Origin: Eutreptiella sp. 'Long Island Sound 2002'
Lineage: Eukaryota; Euglenozoa; Euglenophyceae; Eutreptiales; Eutreptiaceae
Assembly: GCA_964036045.1 (NCBI GenBank)
Contig: OZ038386.1
Coordinates: 18,674,398-18,738,397 of the forward strand
DNA: 64,000 bases
Reading direction: 5' to 3'
Shown here: positions 21,601 to 29,612 of the stretch, piece by piece
How the letters are laid out: every line of letters begins with the position of its first letter
Position numbering within the stretch: position 1 is the stretch's first letter
Notes under the pieces: generated by a model
Told to the model about the DNA's origin: nothing
Databases searched by the model: none
The model's input: only the letters and a program-made list of their open reading frames with translations
Made by a program: the position numbers and the translations under genes

Positions 21601-22121
21601 ATTTTCCCCTGGAAAGTGCCCACTGTGCCCTCAGGGTGCCCTTGGCTCATGCAACTCCCTGCCCACCCCTGCCCAGGCCTGCGGCCGGCCTCTCGCCTCC
21701 ATACCTTTGCTGTATCCTTGCAGGTGTTGAGGTGCAGGTCCAGTATGAATGACTCCTAGGGAGGGAGGACCCATCCACCCAACCCCCAAAGTCGTACCGC
21801 GCGTCCCCCGAGGGCGGGCAAAAGCGCAAAGAGTCCCAAGCCGCGATGCGCCTTTCCTCCCTCCTGCATCCACTGGCGGCCAACCGTCAGAACGCCCCCC
21901 CGGCCCAGTCCGACCCGGGGACTGGCCCGCCGGGCCTCAACGGCCTGGAGCCTGCCCCGCTGGAGGCCGGCGCCGCCACTAACCCGCCCGCCCCCACCAG
22001 CACCGGTCGTTCGGGGCCGGCGGGCTCACCTGCTCCGAAGAATCCACGCCCCCCGGGCGCGGCGCCCACTGGCAGTGGGCGCCCCTCGGTCACGCGGGTG
22101 TGGATGTCCGGCTGCTGCTAA
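1208..22121 (+). CDS. Tandem beta-grasp-like repeat protein, multi-exon, 5' end outside window
   Basis: Spliced exons give at least 1,040 residues arranged as 13 modules of about 75–90 residues. Each module reads: strand (LLVQFP-like), turn with EP, second strand, helix (DYAELM or FEDFM-like), third strand (ITYTVIGP), fourth strand (QKLEV), short acidic helix (FGDIEDAD), fifth strand (TVIKVY). This is the order of the ubiquitin/PB1/doublecortin beta-grasp fold, so a scaffold or binding role is inferred; no catalytic motif is visible. Best exons: 1208–1427, 3285–3412, 3566–3693, 4209–4377, 4958–5149, 6127–6299, 7206–7269, 7591–7725, 8119–8223, 9293–9521, 9889–9916 (tentative), 10089–10252, 10649–10848, 11940–12180, 13433–13551, 14993–15146, 16791–16986, 17803–17963, 18312–18391, 19645–19852, 21724–21752 or to 22121. 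Junction phases match throughout, though two junctions depend on weak choices. No start codon is seen, so earlier exons lie upstream. The protein family is not recognised. Confidence 0.82.
1692..2365. mobile_element. Foldback (long inverted repeat) element
   Basis: Starts with GACCGGAGCGCGGCCCTG and ends with its exact reverse complement. The similarity continues inward through both arms (left about 1692–1945, right about 2040–2365), including AATGCCGAGCC and CAACCCAACGGGCGGGCA. The arms carry internal subrepeats of about 50 bp around GGCCCCACTGC and CACCCACTGCAACGCACTG. No coding sequence. It lies in an intron of the repeat-protein gene. Confidence 0.8.
2996..3204. repeat. (GT)n tract and CTCG tetramer repeat
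   Basis: A (GT)n run fills 2996–3078, and CTCG repeats occupy about 3178–3204, just upstream of the exon at 3285. Reading frames across them are repeat artefacts. Confidence 0.9.
3285..3412 (+). CDS. Exon, end of module 1 and start of module 2
   Basis: Acceptor ttcttacag, donor gtatgc; phase 1 in, phase 0 out. It encodes the last strand of module 1 (VILHATYS), then strand VEVVYP and helix [10 protein letters not shown] of module 2. Confidence 0.75.
3566..3704 (+). CDS. Exon, rest of module 2; donor uncertain
   Basis: Acceptor ccctcgcag, phase 0. It encodes [11 protein letters not shown], helix MFHEMV and strand VAKYAQL. A strong donor-like gtgagc at 3650 would cut the module short and leave a phase clash with the exon at 4209. 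The donor gtacat after 3693 gives phase 2, which fits that exon; 3704 is the latest plausible end. Confidence 0.55.
4209..4377 (+). CDS. Exon, module 3 first half
   Basis: Acceptor cctccgcag, phase 2 in, phase 0 out. Strand KKRLFVHLP, helix [12 protein letters not shown] and strand KITMTVK are visible. The donor is either gtgaag (exon end 4371) or gtcttg (exon end 4377); both keep phase 0. Confidence 0.7.
4958..5149 (+). CDS. Exon, end of module 3 and start of module 4
   Basis: Acceptor tatctgcag, donor gtgtga, phase 0 on both sides, 64 codons. It encodes LKVYARE (fifth strand of module 3), then [14 protein letters not shown] and helix [12 protein letters not shown] of module 4. Confidence 0.82.
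6127..6299 (+). CDS. Exon, end of module 4 and start of module 5
   Basis: Acceptor cctcccag, donor gtgcga; phase 0 in, phase 2 out. Strand [11 protein letters not shown], the acidic helix and strand MVFTLKL close module 4; [11 protein letters not shown] opens module 5. Its last two bases join the 64-nt exon at 7206 to form Arg. Confidence 0.82.
6665..7030. repeat. Degenerate repeat field, TTGAACGGACTTGAACGCCA type
   Basis: Many imperfect copies of TTGAACGGA, CTTGAACG and GTTGCATGCCACTT at irregular spacing within the intron before the 64-nt exon. No open frame of interest. Confidence 0.7.
7206..7269 (+). CDS. 64-nt micro-exon carrying the helix of module 5
   Basis: Too short for ordinary ORF detection. 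Acceptor tttccag, donor gtattc; phase 2 in, phase 0 out, exactly bridging the phase mismatch between the exons at 6127 and 7591. It encodes [11 protein letters not shown], the helix that every other module has at this point. Confidence 0.72.
7591..7725 (+). CDS. Exon, module 5 second half
   Basis: Acceptor tttttcaaag, donor gtgtga, phase 0 on both sides. Strand MTLQVDNDG, strand ALVL, helix EDTFEDQV and strand ARISVFFK complete module 5. Confidence 0.8.
8119..8223 (+). CDS. Exon, module 6 first half
   Basis: Acceptor tgtcttcag, donor gtctgt, phase 0 on both sides, 35 codons. It encodes VLMPDASEP, strand VTMSA and helix [12 protein letters not shown]. Confidence 0.78.
9293..9523 (+). CDS. Exon, end of module 6 and start of module 7
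   Basis: Acceptor ttgttgtgcag, phase 0. [15 protein letters not shown], helix SWDDI and TTIKVYLHP form the clearest module ending; YKLGFSEGG and helix FDTLQKQI start module 7. Two overlapping donors exist: gtgtga (exon end 9521, phase 1) and gtgagc (exon end 9523, phase 0). Confidence 0.82.
9889..9916 (+). CDS. Candidate 28-nt micro-exon in module 7
   Basis: Between tcttttccgcaag and gtctgt. With the donor at 9521 it restores the phase 2 entry needed by the exon at 10089; without it the two exons do not join in frame. It would encode a short loop (GGQERPER) before strand RILVTTDDG. Support is by phase and position only. Confidence 0.35.
10089..10252 (+). CDS. Exon, end of module 7 and start of module 8
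   Basis: Acceptor ttctcaacag, donor gtatgt; phase 2 in, phase 1 out. [14 protein letters not shown] and AVKVVLEP finish module 7; [15 protein letters not shown] starts module 8. Confidence 0.8.
10368..10500 (+). repeat. Dispersed repeat family A, copy 1
   Basis: About 130 bp closely matching the reverse complement of 59430–59575. Shared blocks are GGTGACTGTCCAGGGC, GACCCGACGCA and GGAATGTCACACAGGGGG. No coding potential is shared, so it looks like a short non-autonomous element. Confidence 0.75.
10649..10848 (+). CDS. Exon, rest of module 8
   Basis: Acceptor catcaacag; phase 1 in, phase 0 out. Helix [12 protein letters not shown], strand [11 protein letters not shown], strand HELVL, helix EEFNDLRD and strand FKVALQP. 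A second in-frame donor after 10833 is possible; the later one keeps the fifth strand intact. Confidence 0.8.
11690..11740 (+). repeat. tRNA-like B-box fragment
   Basis: CAGCTCAGCGGTCGC resembles a tRNA D-arm, and GAATTCGAGTCCCC resembles a B box about 40 nt later, but the T-stem does not pair. Probably a SINE head or a decayed tRNA relic. Confidence 0.3.
11762..11885. repeat. Degenerate short repeats around GGCGGTxG
   Basis: Several imperfect copies of AAGTGGCGGTTG / AATGACGGCGGTGG immediately before the exon at 11940. A related CAACCGCCGTCGGTTGCCA field lies at 15245–15352. Confidence 0.5.
11940..12180 (+). CDS. Exon, module 9
   Basis: Acceptor ccctctgcag, donor gtactg; phase 0 in, phase 1 out. 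A nearly complete module: [11 protein letters not shown], helix [14 protein letters not shown], strand ILHLTPI, helix MAKLYYDL, strand FLLTVAEG. Confidence 0.82.
12966..13185. repeat. Degenerate GAGTTGAACACGA repeat field
   Basis: About 18 imperfect 10–13-bp units (GAGTTGAA, GAGTCGAACAC, CGTTGAGCACGA) in an intron of the repeat-protein gene. It resembles in style, not in exact unit, the field at 6665–7030. Confidence 0.7.
13433..13551 (+). CDS. Exon, module 10 first half
   Basis: Acceptor ccgtacgtgcag, donor gtaggc; phase 1 in, phase 0 out. [16 protein letters not shown] followed by helix [12 protein letters not shown]. Confidence 0.8.
14432..14516. repeat. Three tandem copies of a 28–30-bp unit
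   Basis: Unit core is GCCATCATCAGGCAATGGCAA with small variations. Intronic. Confidence 0.8.
14993..15146 (+). CDS. Exon, end of module 10 and start of module 11
   Basis: Acceptor ctgatcacag, donor gtgtgc; phase 0 in, phase 1 out. [15 protein letters not shown], acidic helix, YTFKVYYEG, then SRLVMYP. Confidence 0.84.
16791..16986 (+). CDS. Exon, rest of module 11
   Basis: Acceptor ggccggtgcag, donor gtgtgg; phase 1 in, phase 2 out. Helix [13 protein letters not shown], strand [17 protein letters not shown], helix AWADLEN and strand VVYR. Confidence 0.84.
17803..17963 (+). CDS. Exon, module 12 first half
   Basis: Acceptor ttccgtttcag, donor gtgtgt; phase 2 in, phase 1 out. [14 protein letters not shown], helix YAELMLSI, strand ITYTVI. 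It splices directly to GPSGQKLEV of the next exon. Confidence 0.84.
18312..18391 (+). CDS. 80-nt exon, module 12 second half
   Basis: Acceptor cgcttcgcag, donor gtgtgt; phase 1 in, phase 0 out. [10 protein letters not shown], helix AFGDIEDAD, strand TVIK. The donor runs straight into GT-rich sequence. Confidence 0.8.
18590..18806. repeat. Long interrupted (GT/GC)n microsatellite
   Basis: Alternating purine-pyrimidine over about 215 bp with regular GCGTGCGTGCGTG interruptions, ending in poly-G. Lies in the intron after the exon at 18312. Z-DNA-prone composition. Confidence 0.9.
19645..19852 (+). CDS. Exon, module 13
   Basis: Acceptor tctgtgctcag, donor gtgtct; phase 0 in, phase 1 out. [10 protein letters not shown], helix [11 protein letters not shown], strand [18 protein letters not shown], helix FGQLQAIK. 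The closing strand comes from the exon at 21724. Confidence 0.82.
21724..22121 (+). CDS. Last exon: VEVQVQYE-stop, then an open in-frame tail
   Basis: Acceptor tatccttgcag, phase 1. The first codons complete the fifth strand of module 13 and meet TGA at 21750–21752. The same frame then stays open for 122 codons to TAA at 22119–22121. It uses GC-rich codons like the neighbouring exons and encodes a Pro/Ala/Gly-rich tail ending in Cys-Cys. An alternative acceptor, ctcctag ending at 21759, has the same phase and would splice directly into the tail, skipping the TGA. The protein may thus end at 21752, use the alternative acceptor, or read through TGA. Confidence 0.65.
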
Positions 22122-25100
22122 GACTGGAGGTTGAGCGAGGCCCCTCCCGCCTGTGATGGAGTCCCCCTGTGCCCCGCCTTCTGATGGCACGTCCCACCGC
22201 CGTGCCCCTCTGCTGCCGCCTCCTCACCCCGGGGGTGTGCTGGTGTGATGTATCACTATTGTAGGCCTCTGCTTCTCAGCCACATCAACACACCAGAGCG
22301 AATGTTTTCCAACAACATCCAAACATTTCCAACCTCCAGCGCAACCTCCAGCAGCCAAGGAAAAGTGTGCGTTCTTTCCAATCGCCTTCTGCTTCAGCCA
22401 TGGCCTCGCCTGCCCTGTCGATTTAAGAACGGAAAGGGCCTCGTATTGCGGCTCAGGCAGCGTCAGCTTTCAACAAAGGTCGGCACTGCAGTCAGCCCGG
22501 GTTCCGACCTTTTGCGGAAACAACAAACCAACAACGAGTCACGGAATGGTGCCCCAGGAGGCACTTGTCCTCGAAGGCCCCATTGCCTGCTAACTCCATG
22601 TATTAAAGACGGTGAGATATATAATTCCCCTGTCGGTACGCAGGTGTGAGTTGGACCCGCGGCATGGGCGTCTGCACCAATTGCCCACCATATCCCCCGT
22701 CCCGTCTCAGCCTCGCTCCCAATCTCCAGCCCCCGTCCTACCCCCCCACCCCCTCCCCCTCTCCACCCTCGTCGATAACCCCGTCCCCATCCCCGTCCCT
22801 AACCTTGTGAAGTGTGTGCACGCAACGGTGGACTTGGTTGGCTGCCTGATTCTGTGTGGAGGTGCGCACGCGCGTCGTTGTTGTGGGTGTTTGTTGCATG
22901 CAAGCGCCCATGTAAACGCCTGATTGTTTGCATGCGTACGTTGGGAAGTTGGTGTGCGTAGGCACATATCGCTGTGCATAGGGTGTAGTATGTGGGTATA
23001 CCAGAGGATACTTGTGTTGTGTTCTTTTGTCTTGTGTGAGGAAAGCGATGGCCCAAGCACACGCGGATGCCATCTTCAAGATTCTTTGCAAGTGGGGCCT
23101 GGGTGCCAGGTCGCAACCGACTGACATGACCGGCTGACCAAGGCACTCCGGTTTTTGACGGGGGAAGAAGCCGATTGTCCGCGAAATTAACGATTGCATC
23201 TTTTCCACAGGAGAACCCTTGTCCATAGTGTCCAACAGCCTCCTGCAGAAGTGTTCAGGCTCGGCACCGGTGGGTGAGCAATCAAGATTGGTCCCAGCCC
23301 TGTGCCCTCAGTTGCATGTACATTGGTACCACTGCGCAGCGACATTTCTCATCCCTCATTTTGGCGAGGAAGTCCCCTTGTGCTACTGCCGTTTCAGAGC
23401 GCCCAGGGCCTCGGTTCGGAGGGAAATGCGACTGCGCGGTGTGCACGATGCACGTCCGAGAAGATGTCAGGAAAGATGTTTGCCTTCGTGGCATGGTCAT
23501 GGAAGGGCACGCAAAATGTTCCAAAACTCCTGGATATTCAACATTCGGCTGCCTTAGGCTGCGTAAATGCCACGCATCGCTTAAGATATTCATGATTACC
23601 AGAGATGGATAGAGCAGGCTTCCTACCCCTTTTTGCTCCCATTCACTTGTCCAAGATACCCCAGGCGCATGTGCTGTGTAAATTTGTGACCGAATTCGAT
23701 TCGGCCATTCCAAAATGAGGATTTTTGCGCAGTCTGCATCCGATTTTCAGAGGTCTGCTTCAAATTGAAATAGGACAGGCGCCAGGGTGCTGACTCCGAA
23801 CAGCTGTAGTTCTGGGACAGTCATCTCCTGGGAGAAATGATGTCGCGCATGCTGTGGCAGTTGCAGTCTTCCAGCTGCACACAAGAAGAGGGTTGGTAGA
23901 TGCAACAAACCACAGAGTTCCTCTTTTTTTGCTCAGGTTTGCGAGAGTCTCACCTGCTCAACTCTCTAGCGAAAGCTAGGATGCCATAGACGCCACAAAA
24001 GGTCAACCGTAGCCCATCCAGGCCAGTGTCGATGTCGGCTGCTCGTCATGTCTTGCGTCGTTACGTGTACATGGTACGCCACGGCTCGCATACGTGAATG
24101 ATTTTGAGCCCATTGAGTTGTTCTTGCTTCTATCGTACTTGAGATGGATTTGCATTAGTTATGCATAAACGTCCCACACGTGGACAGTCACTCACACAAG
24201 TCTGTGTTGTTTCCCTCGCAGGGCCAAGGGGGGCTGCGGCACTGCGTTGTTCATGTTTCAAGCACCATGCGCAAGATACGGCTTGGACATGGAGGGGGGG
24301 GGCGGCGAATGTACTGGATCAATTTTGGGCCTGGTCACCGACAACACTGAGAACAATTTCTGCACCCTGTGCACTGCGTCCAATGCCCCCCCCCCCCCTG
24401 GAGCGAGCCTCTTTCTCACCACATTGTGTGCGTGGTATGTGATCCACGCCCCCCTTGTCCAAGATTGAGAGACAGCCCACCCAGCTGTGGATACCCACAC
24501 ACACTTTTGAGGTCAGTCACCCACCGCAGCAACAAGCAGCAAGGAATCACATGGGATGAGCAGAGTCTTGCTTTCGAGCAAGACTTTACAAAGAGCCCTA
24601 CAGCGGTCTGCACGAACAGGGTGCCATAGGGTGTGCATGGGAATATGAAGCGCCTGCTGGTTTGCGTGCCATTTGTGTGCTGCATCCGCCAAGAGTAGTG
24701 ACTGTAAATCGCTTCGGAGCTTCCCGCACCGTTCTGCCGTGCGATGGCAGTTGCAACGTAAAGCCATGGTTTTTCGGCAATGGACCCTATTCCAAATGGA
24801 CCACTACTCTTTTCAGGTCGTTGGGGGCACTCCAGCAGTTTCCACATCAGTTAGGCATACGCCAGCACCACAATATGCTCAGAAATGTACGTGGTGGCAT
24901 TGGGCAGAGATTTCCAGGGAACCCGGAGGTTGTCGTTGGGGTGTAATTTCGCACCAGAACTCAGGATTTTGGATTCAGGCAAACAGTCAATTTCTTCAAC
25001 GAGGGCAGCTGACGGAAATGGGGATGGTTGGATTGGTGGCTGGTCTGTTGCCTGCGCTGTGGCATGGTTGGCTATGTGGTGGCTGGGCGGGGAGAGGGGG

Positions 25101-25361
25101 GGGGGGGGCTGAGGTAAGGTGAGTGTTGCGGGGGATCTCTGCGCGCATTTTGATCGTTGGGTCACACGCAGGTCCCTCTCCCGAAGAGCGGCTCCCTGCA
25201 TCCCAGTCACATCGCCACTGGAGGTGCTGGTGGGGGGTCGAACGCAGGCCCTTCCGAACGAGCACCCACCGCCCATACCACTCACCCAGCCGAGTGGGGG
25301 GGGGGGCTGGCTGGTTGCCGGGCTCCAGTATTCAGCCCCTGACCCGCATGTCTGTACTCAG
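22122..25361. other. Intergenic, no supported gene
   Basis: No confident coding. One weak candidate is 23398–23545: after a ctgccgtttcag acceptor, one frame reads GGKCDCAVCTMHV and EGHAKC, Cys/His-rich, but flanking exons in matching phase were not found. The stretch also holds C-rich and GC-poor blocks and no recognisable RNA gene. Confidence 0.5.
25360..25361 (+). promoter_or_regulatory. Splice or trans-splice acceptor upstream of PPTase-like gene
   Basis: The AG of ctgtactcag lies 53 nt before the ATG at 25415. It could be a spliced-leader acceptor or the end of a 5'UTR intron; the same arrangement occurs at the other gene starts. Confidence 0.4.
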
Positions 25362-25414
25362 GTCCGATTGTTGTTGTTGCTTCCAAGTTCTTCACCCGGG
25401 AAAACGCCGGAGCA

Positions 25415-26425
25415 ATGGACCGTTGCGATTCGAGCATCTGCCACCCACTTGCACTCCTTCCCCCGGGGCGCTGTGCTGTGGCGGTCTGCGTGCTGGTCGC
25501 GAGCCTGACGGTCATCACCCTCGAACTGAGCCCCGCGGGCTCTTCGCTTTACCACGCGCCGTCCTCAGCCGTCCGCCCCCCGACGCTGCAGCCCTCGCGA
25601 CCCGTGGGTGTGCCCGGGCACGGGCAGCCTTCGTGGCCCTCCCTCGATTCCCTCGGGCACAGCACCGTCGCCACGGGGCGCCCCTTGCGCCGCGGTCCGG
25701 CCGAAGTCCCGCGGAGGCAGTCCCTGTTCAGCGCAAGGCAACCGGGTGGCTCCGAGAGCGCGGCATCGGCCGGGGCCCTGGGGCTTGTGGCGGGCGTTGT
25801 TGCCCTCGGGGCCGTGGCAGTCGCACGCTCCACGGGCCGCGTGCCCGCGGCGCGACTGGCGCGGCACCCGCTGTACAGCGGCGCAGACTCCGAGGCCGAG
25901 GCGGTCGACCTCGGCGCGTTGCCCAGCGACGCCGGGGCCCGGCCGCGGATCCGCTGGTTCATGGACCTGAGCAAGTGGAGCCCGTCGGCCTCGGAACGCG
26001 AGTTCCTGATCAATCTGCTGCCGCGGCAGGGGCAGTCGGGCGTCCGCGGCATCGACTCGGAGGCGGAGAGGGACCGCGCGGTGGCCCACGAGATGCTGCA
26101 GCGCGCCGCCATCACCGCCGCGCTGGGCATCCCGTGGCAGTCGATCCAGCTCGGGAAGGCGGAGGGAGGCGCGGGCCCGGCGCTGCTCACGCCGCGCGAC
26201 ACTGCCGGGGCGGAGAACTTCAACTTTGCGGTGATCGACAAGGGCGATTACGTGCTGGTGGCGACGGAGAATAGCTACGCGGTCGATGTGCCGGAGATCT
26301 GCGAGATGGCCGCGGAGCTGGGGCTTGTGGAGAAGGAAATGGCGGACTTGGTCCCGCAGGTGGCTCAGATGGGGTATGAGATCACGGTAGAGGCAGCGAA
26401 GCAGGAAGAAGAAGGGCAGGGCTGA
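25415..26425 (+). CDS. Plastid-leader protein with N-terminal half of a 4'-phosphopantetheinyl transferase
   Basis: 336 residues, one exon. Residues 21–38 form a signal-peptide-like core, 40–118 are Pro/Ser/Arg-rich, and 119–137 (ALGLVAGVVALGAVAVA) are hydrophobic again, as in tripartite plastid leaders. Residues 180–292 match the first subdomain of the Sfp/Lys5/AASDHPPT type: RWFMDLSKWSPS, LLPRQGQS, HEMLQRAAITAALGIPW, FNFAVIDKGDYV, YAVDV. In active enzymes this front half is followed by a second one with the WxxKE motif, which is missing here. The usual SH after FNF is ID. The last 43 residues are unlike the family. A full enzyme activates carrier proteins for fatty-acid or polyketide synthesis; this one is probably inactive or needs a partner. 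Start chosen as the first ATG in front of the signal peptide. Confidence 0.72.
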   Translation: MDRCDSSICHPLALLPPGRCAVAVCVLVASLTVITLELSPAGSSLYHAPSSAVRPPTLQPSRPVGVPGHGQPSWPSLDSLGHSTVATGRPLRRGPAEVPRRQSLFSARQPGGSESAASAGALGLVAGVVALGAVAVARSTGRVPAARLARHPLYSGADSEAEAVDLGALPSDAGARPRIRWFMDLSKWSPSASEREFLINLLPRQGQSGVRGIDSEAERDRAVAHEMLQRAAITAALGIPWQSIQLGKAEGGAGPALLTPRDTAGAENFNFAVIDKGDYVLVATENSYAVDVPEICEMAAELGLVEKEMADLVPQVAQMGYEITVEAAKQEEEGQG

Positions 26426-28598
26426 GTAGGAGTAGCATGGTGCACACTTCAGCCACGAGGTTGTGTGGTTGATTGGCCGACGTGCGATTCAGGCTGTTGG
26501 GCATTTGTGCGGAGGTTCATAGTGGGTGACCCCAACAATGGGGATGGTTCCTACTCAGTTGCCCAAGAGTGGGCCCATGTCCCGCTGAGCTGACCAACAC
26601 ATGGGAGTGGATTCTACTGAGAACCGCGCAATGGAGGGGGGCCACCCTCACCACCCCTCTCCGGTAGGCAAAGGCCTGGCCCTTCCCACCAGTCGCTGCG
26701 GAGGCAGACGACGGTACATTCGGTTCGAACGGACTCGTTGAATATGAGATTTTGTCGCATGGGGCTGGTCTAAGCCGCCCGATTCGGTCTGCGAGCATTC
26801 GATTGGCGGTGGCGGGATGATTTGGAGCTCTTCTGCAGTGATCTGGGTGTTCTGGAAATTCCGGACCTTTGGCGACCGAAGCGAGTGCTGTATCTCGAAT
26901 ATCCGTGTTGGTGCACTGCATACCGTAGCTCTCAAGGGTAAGACTATTTCGATCTGCCAGGCGTGAGTCAATTTCAGCGGCAGCTGATGCTACCTCCTTT
27001 TCCCCCGCTGCTGTGAACACCCCGAGCAAAACGCCCTCACCTTTGCTTCCAGTTTCCCCCCAGCAGACCTTTGCTTCCAGCACCTAATTGGTGCTTCACC
27101 CCTGCCACCATGTCTGCTGACACCTGCCGATGCCCGCCAGGAATTTTGATGACACCTGGCGACACATACCACAACCTCTGCTGACACCTGTGAACACCTG
27201 CTGGTCATGTGGTCGGGCTTACGACCTCAAACCGACCAGCAGCCAAGGCTGCAGTGGCTCATGCAGCATGTCGCATCCTCCTGCTGCTCGAAACTGTGTC
27301 ATTGTGGTGGCTGTGGCATTGCCATGCTGATCCTTCGAGGGCTTGGAACAAAAAACAGTCCAACTTGAAGCTTGCCATGAGGTTGACTCGGAAGGGGCAA
27401 ACCAATGAGGGTGCCACTATTTGGTCTATGAGAGATTTGGTGATGAAAAGCATACGTACAAGACACCCGGTATTGTGGGTGTGCCCACACGCAATGGGCA
27501 CACATACATATACCGACAGGCTAGACCAAAGACCCCATGCCGCTCCACCGTTGGCTGCATTTAGCTCATCTGTGGGCAAAGAAGAGGCCTGGGGCAGTAC
27601 CGCTGGAGCATTGGATTGCTCCTTTCATATTGCTCTTCTACAACCAGAATGAGAGAACTTTTGGTTGACCAGTTGGTGATCCCAGGCCCTAGACACCAGG
27701 TTGGGGGGCTGCAAGCATGTTGCCCTGAGGCTTCCCTTTCTGACCTCACACACATGCAAAAACCACAGCTATCCAATGTTTGGCAATGCTTTAAGTTTCC
27801 CTTTCCCATAGTACTGCATGGCACAGCAAATGGATGGATACAGTTTGTCCACCTGCTCCCCGTGTCGCCACTGAGATGTGAGATGTGTACAGCTGCATAA
27901 TCTCTTTCACATTGCACATTTTGAAGAGGCAAGGACTAGATAGCCTGTGTCAGGAGGGCATACGGTAGCTGGTACCGTTGCTTCATCGCAGTAGGTTGAA
28001 ATTGTGAGCAGAAGGAGAAGCATTCCACACATTCGCCAAATTTCATCCCCTCTCCCTCCTGAGCTTGCTCTCAGCGTCAACCTGTCCCGATTCACACCGA
28101 AAGGTGACAAGCCAAGGTTACCTTCCAACTGGTGCTTAGCCCCTAGAGGGGTGCCGCTAGGTGTGGGTTGTGCTGCCCCCCCCCCCCCCCCGAAAAAAAA
28201 CAAAAGAAAAACTTGGCCCAATGCACACAATGCAACCTTAGATGTTCTTTTGGCGCCAAAGGTGCTGAAATTTGATCGTTGCTGAAAAAAAGTCCTTCAC
28301 CAATTCCACAGGCAGAGGATTGCTCCCAACAGCACACTGCAAAATTGGCCCAGGGATTTGCCCAGATCTATACAAATGGGCTGAAAAGGGGGTCACATTT
28401 GCATGGCACACTACGTACTTTAGGCAAGTGTCATACTGCGCCATATATTGGAGTCGCATACTATGTGGTGCTGGTGGCATGGCTATTGTTTGGTACTCAG
28501 TATATAGGAGGTTATGGAGCATTTGGTATATTTTCACCCATGTTCACCGATTTTCATGCAATTTTCATCTCTTTTTGTCTGTTGTGGATATTGGATTC

Positions 28599-28747
28599 TG
28601 ATGATGGGGAATCACATGACCACTACAAGGGGGGGGGGATGATGGGGAATCACATGACCACTACAAGGGGGGGGGGGGATGATGGGGAATCACATGACCA
28701 CTACAAGGGGGGGGGGATGATGGGGAATCACATGACCACTGCAAGGG
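28599..28747. repeat. Four tandem copies of a 36–40-bp unit
   Basis: Unit: GATGATGGGGAATCACATG, ACCACTACAA, then a G run of 8–10. The length of the G run is the main difference between copies. It accounts for the long open frame there. Confidence 0.9.
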
Positions 28748-29479
28748 CGGGGGATTTCGTCAGGGACAATTTTGTGGGGAAAATTTCGCCTTTCAGAGTG
28801 GTGACGAAGTTTTCCTCGCGAAATTGCGCAATTTGGGGCACTTCCTGCTCTTTGTGTATCCTCCGCGGTGGCGGTAGCCGGGTATTGTTGCGCTGTTGTC
28901 GGCAGTCAGCGTGTTTGCCACATTTGTTCATCAAGAGTCAATTACACTGGTAGCCAAAGAAGTACTCGGGAAAAGTCGATCAGTCGCTGAAGGTTTATGC
29001 TGCCATACCTCAACAATTCATGGGTAAGGGATTTCAAGCGAACGCAGGGCTGGATTTGGAGGTCCACAGACACCGACCGCCCTCCCAGCATTAGCTGACT
29101 TGGTCAAGGACAACAGGTACATTGCATACAAGTGATTGTCCACAAGGAACCAAGGATTGGACGTGTGATAAAATTTTCCCCGTCGAAATTGTCCCCAAGT
29201 GAAATCCCCCCCCCCCCCCCCGCCCCTCTAGTAGTTGTCCGGAAAAACACGGCCAAACAACAATGAGCCAACTGAAGAAAGCTGTGGATCCCGGGGGGGG
29301 GGGGAGGGGGCGACTCTGCGGGTCCTAGGATGCCAACTCCCCCCCCCCCCCAAAAGGGGCCTCCGGCCAACAGTTAGTTGCCAAAGGTGCCATCCCTAGG
29401 CGTCCATGGGCGCCGAAGGCACGCGACACCCCATGAGCACCAAAGGTGCCTGAAGGAAAATTTTGTCCACTTTGCACCC

Positions 29480-29612
29480 CAACACTATCCTTAAACCCAA
29501 CCCTTACCCTAACGCCCGCCCCAACCCTACGCCTAGTCCTAATCCTACCTGTACCCCTAGCCCTAACCCTAACCCTAGCCCTAGCCCTAGCCCTAGCTCT
29601 AACTCTAGGCTA
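29480..29612. repeat. Degenerate telomere-like CCCTAA/CCCTAG tract
   Basis: Repeated CCCTAACCCTAACCCTAG hexamers decay at both ends into CCCTTA and CCTACG variants. Internal position, so an interstitial telomeric relic rather than a chromosome end. Confidence 0.7.

Noticed and set aside
25549-26241. 230-codon minus-strand frame
   Set aside because: Antisense of the GC-rich PPTase-like gene; no domain of its own.
28599-28747. CRISPR-like repeat-spacer pattern
   Set aside because: Units are directly tandem with only a variable G run between them, in a eukaryotic context.
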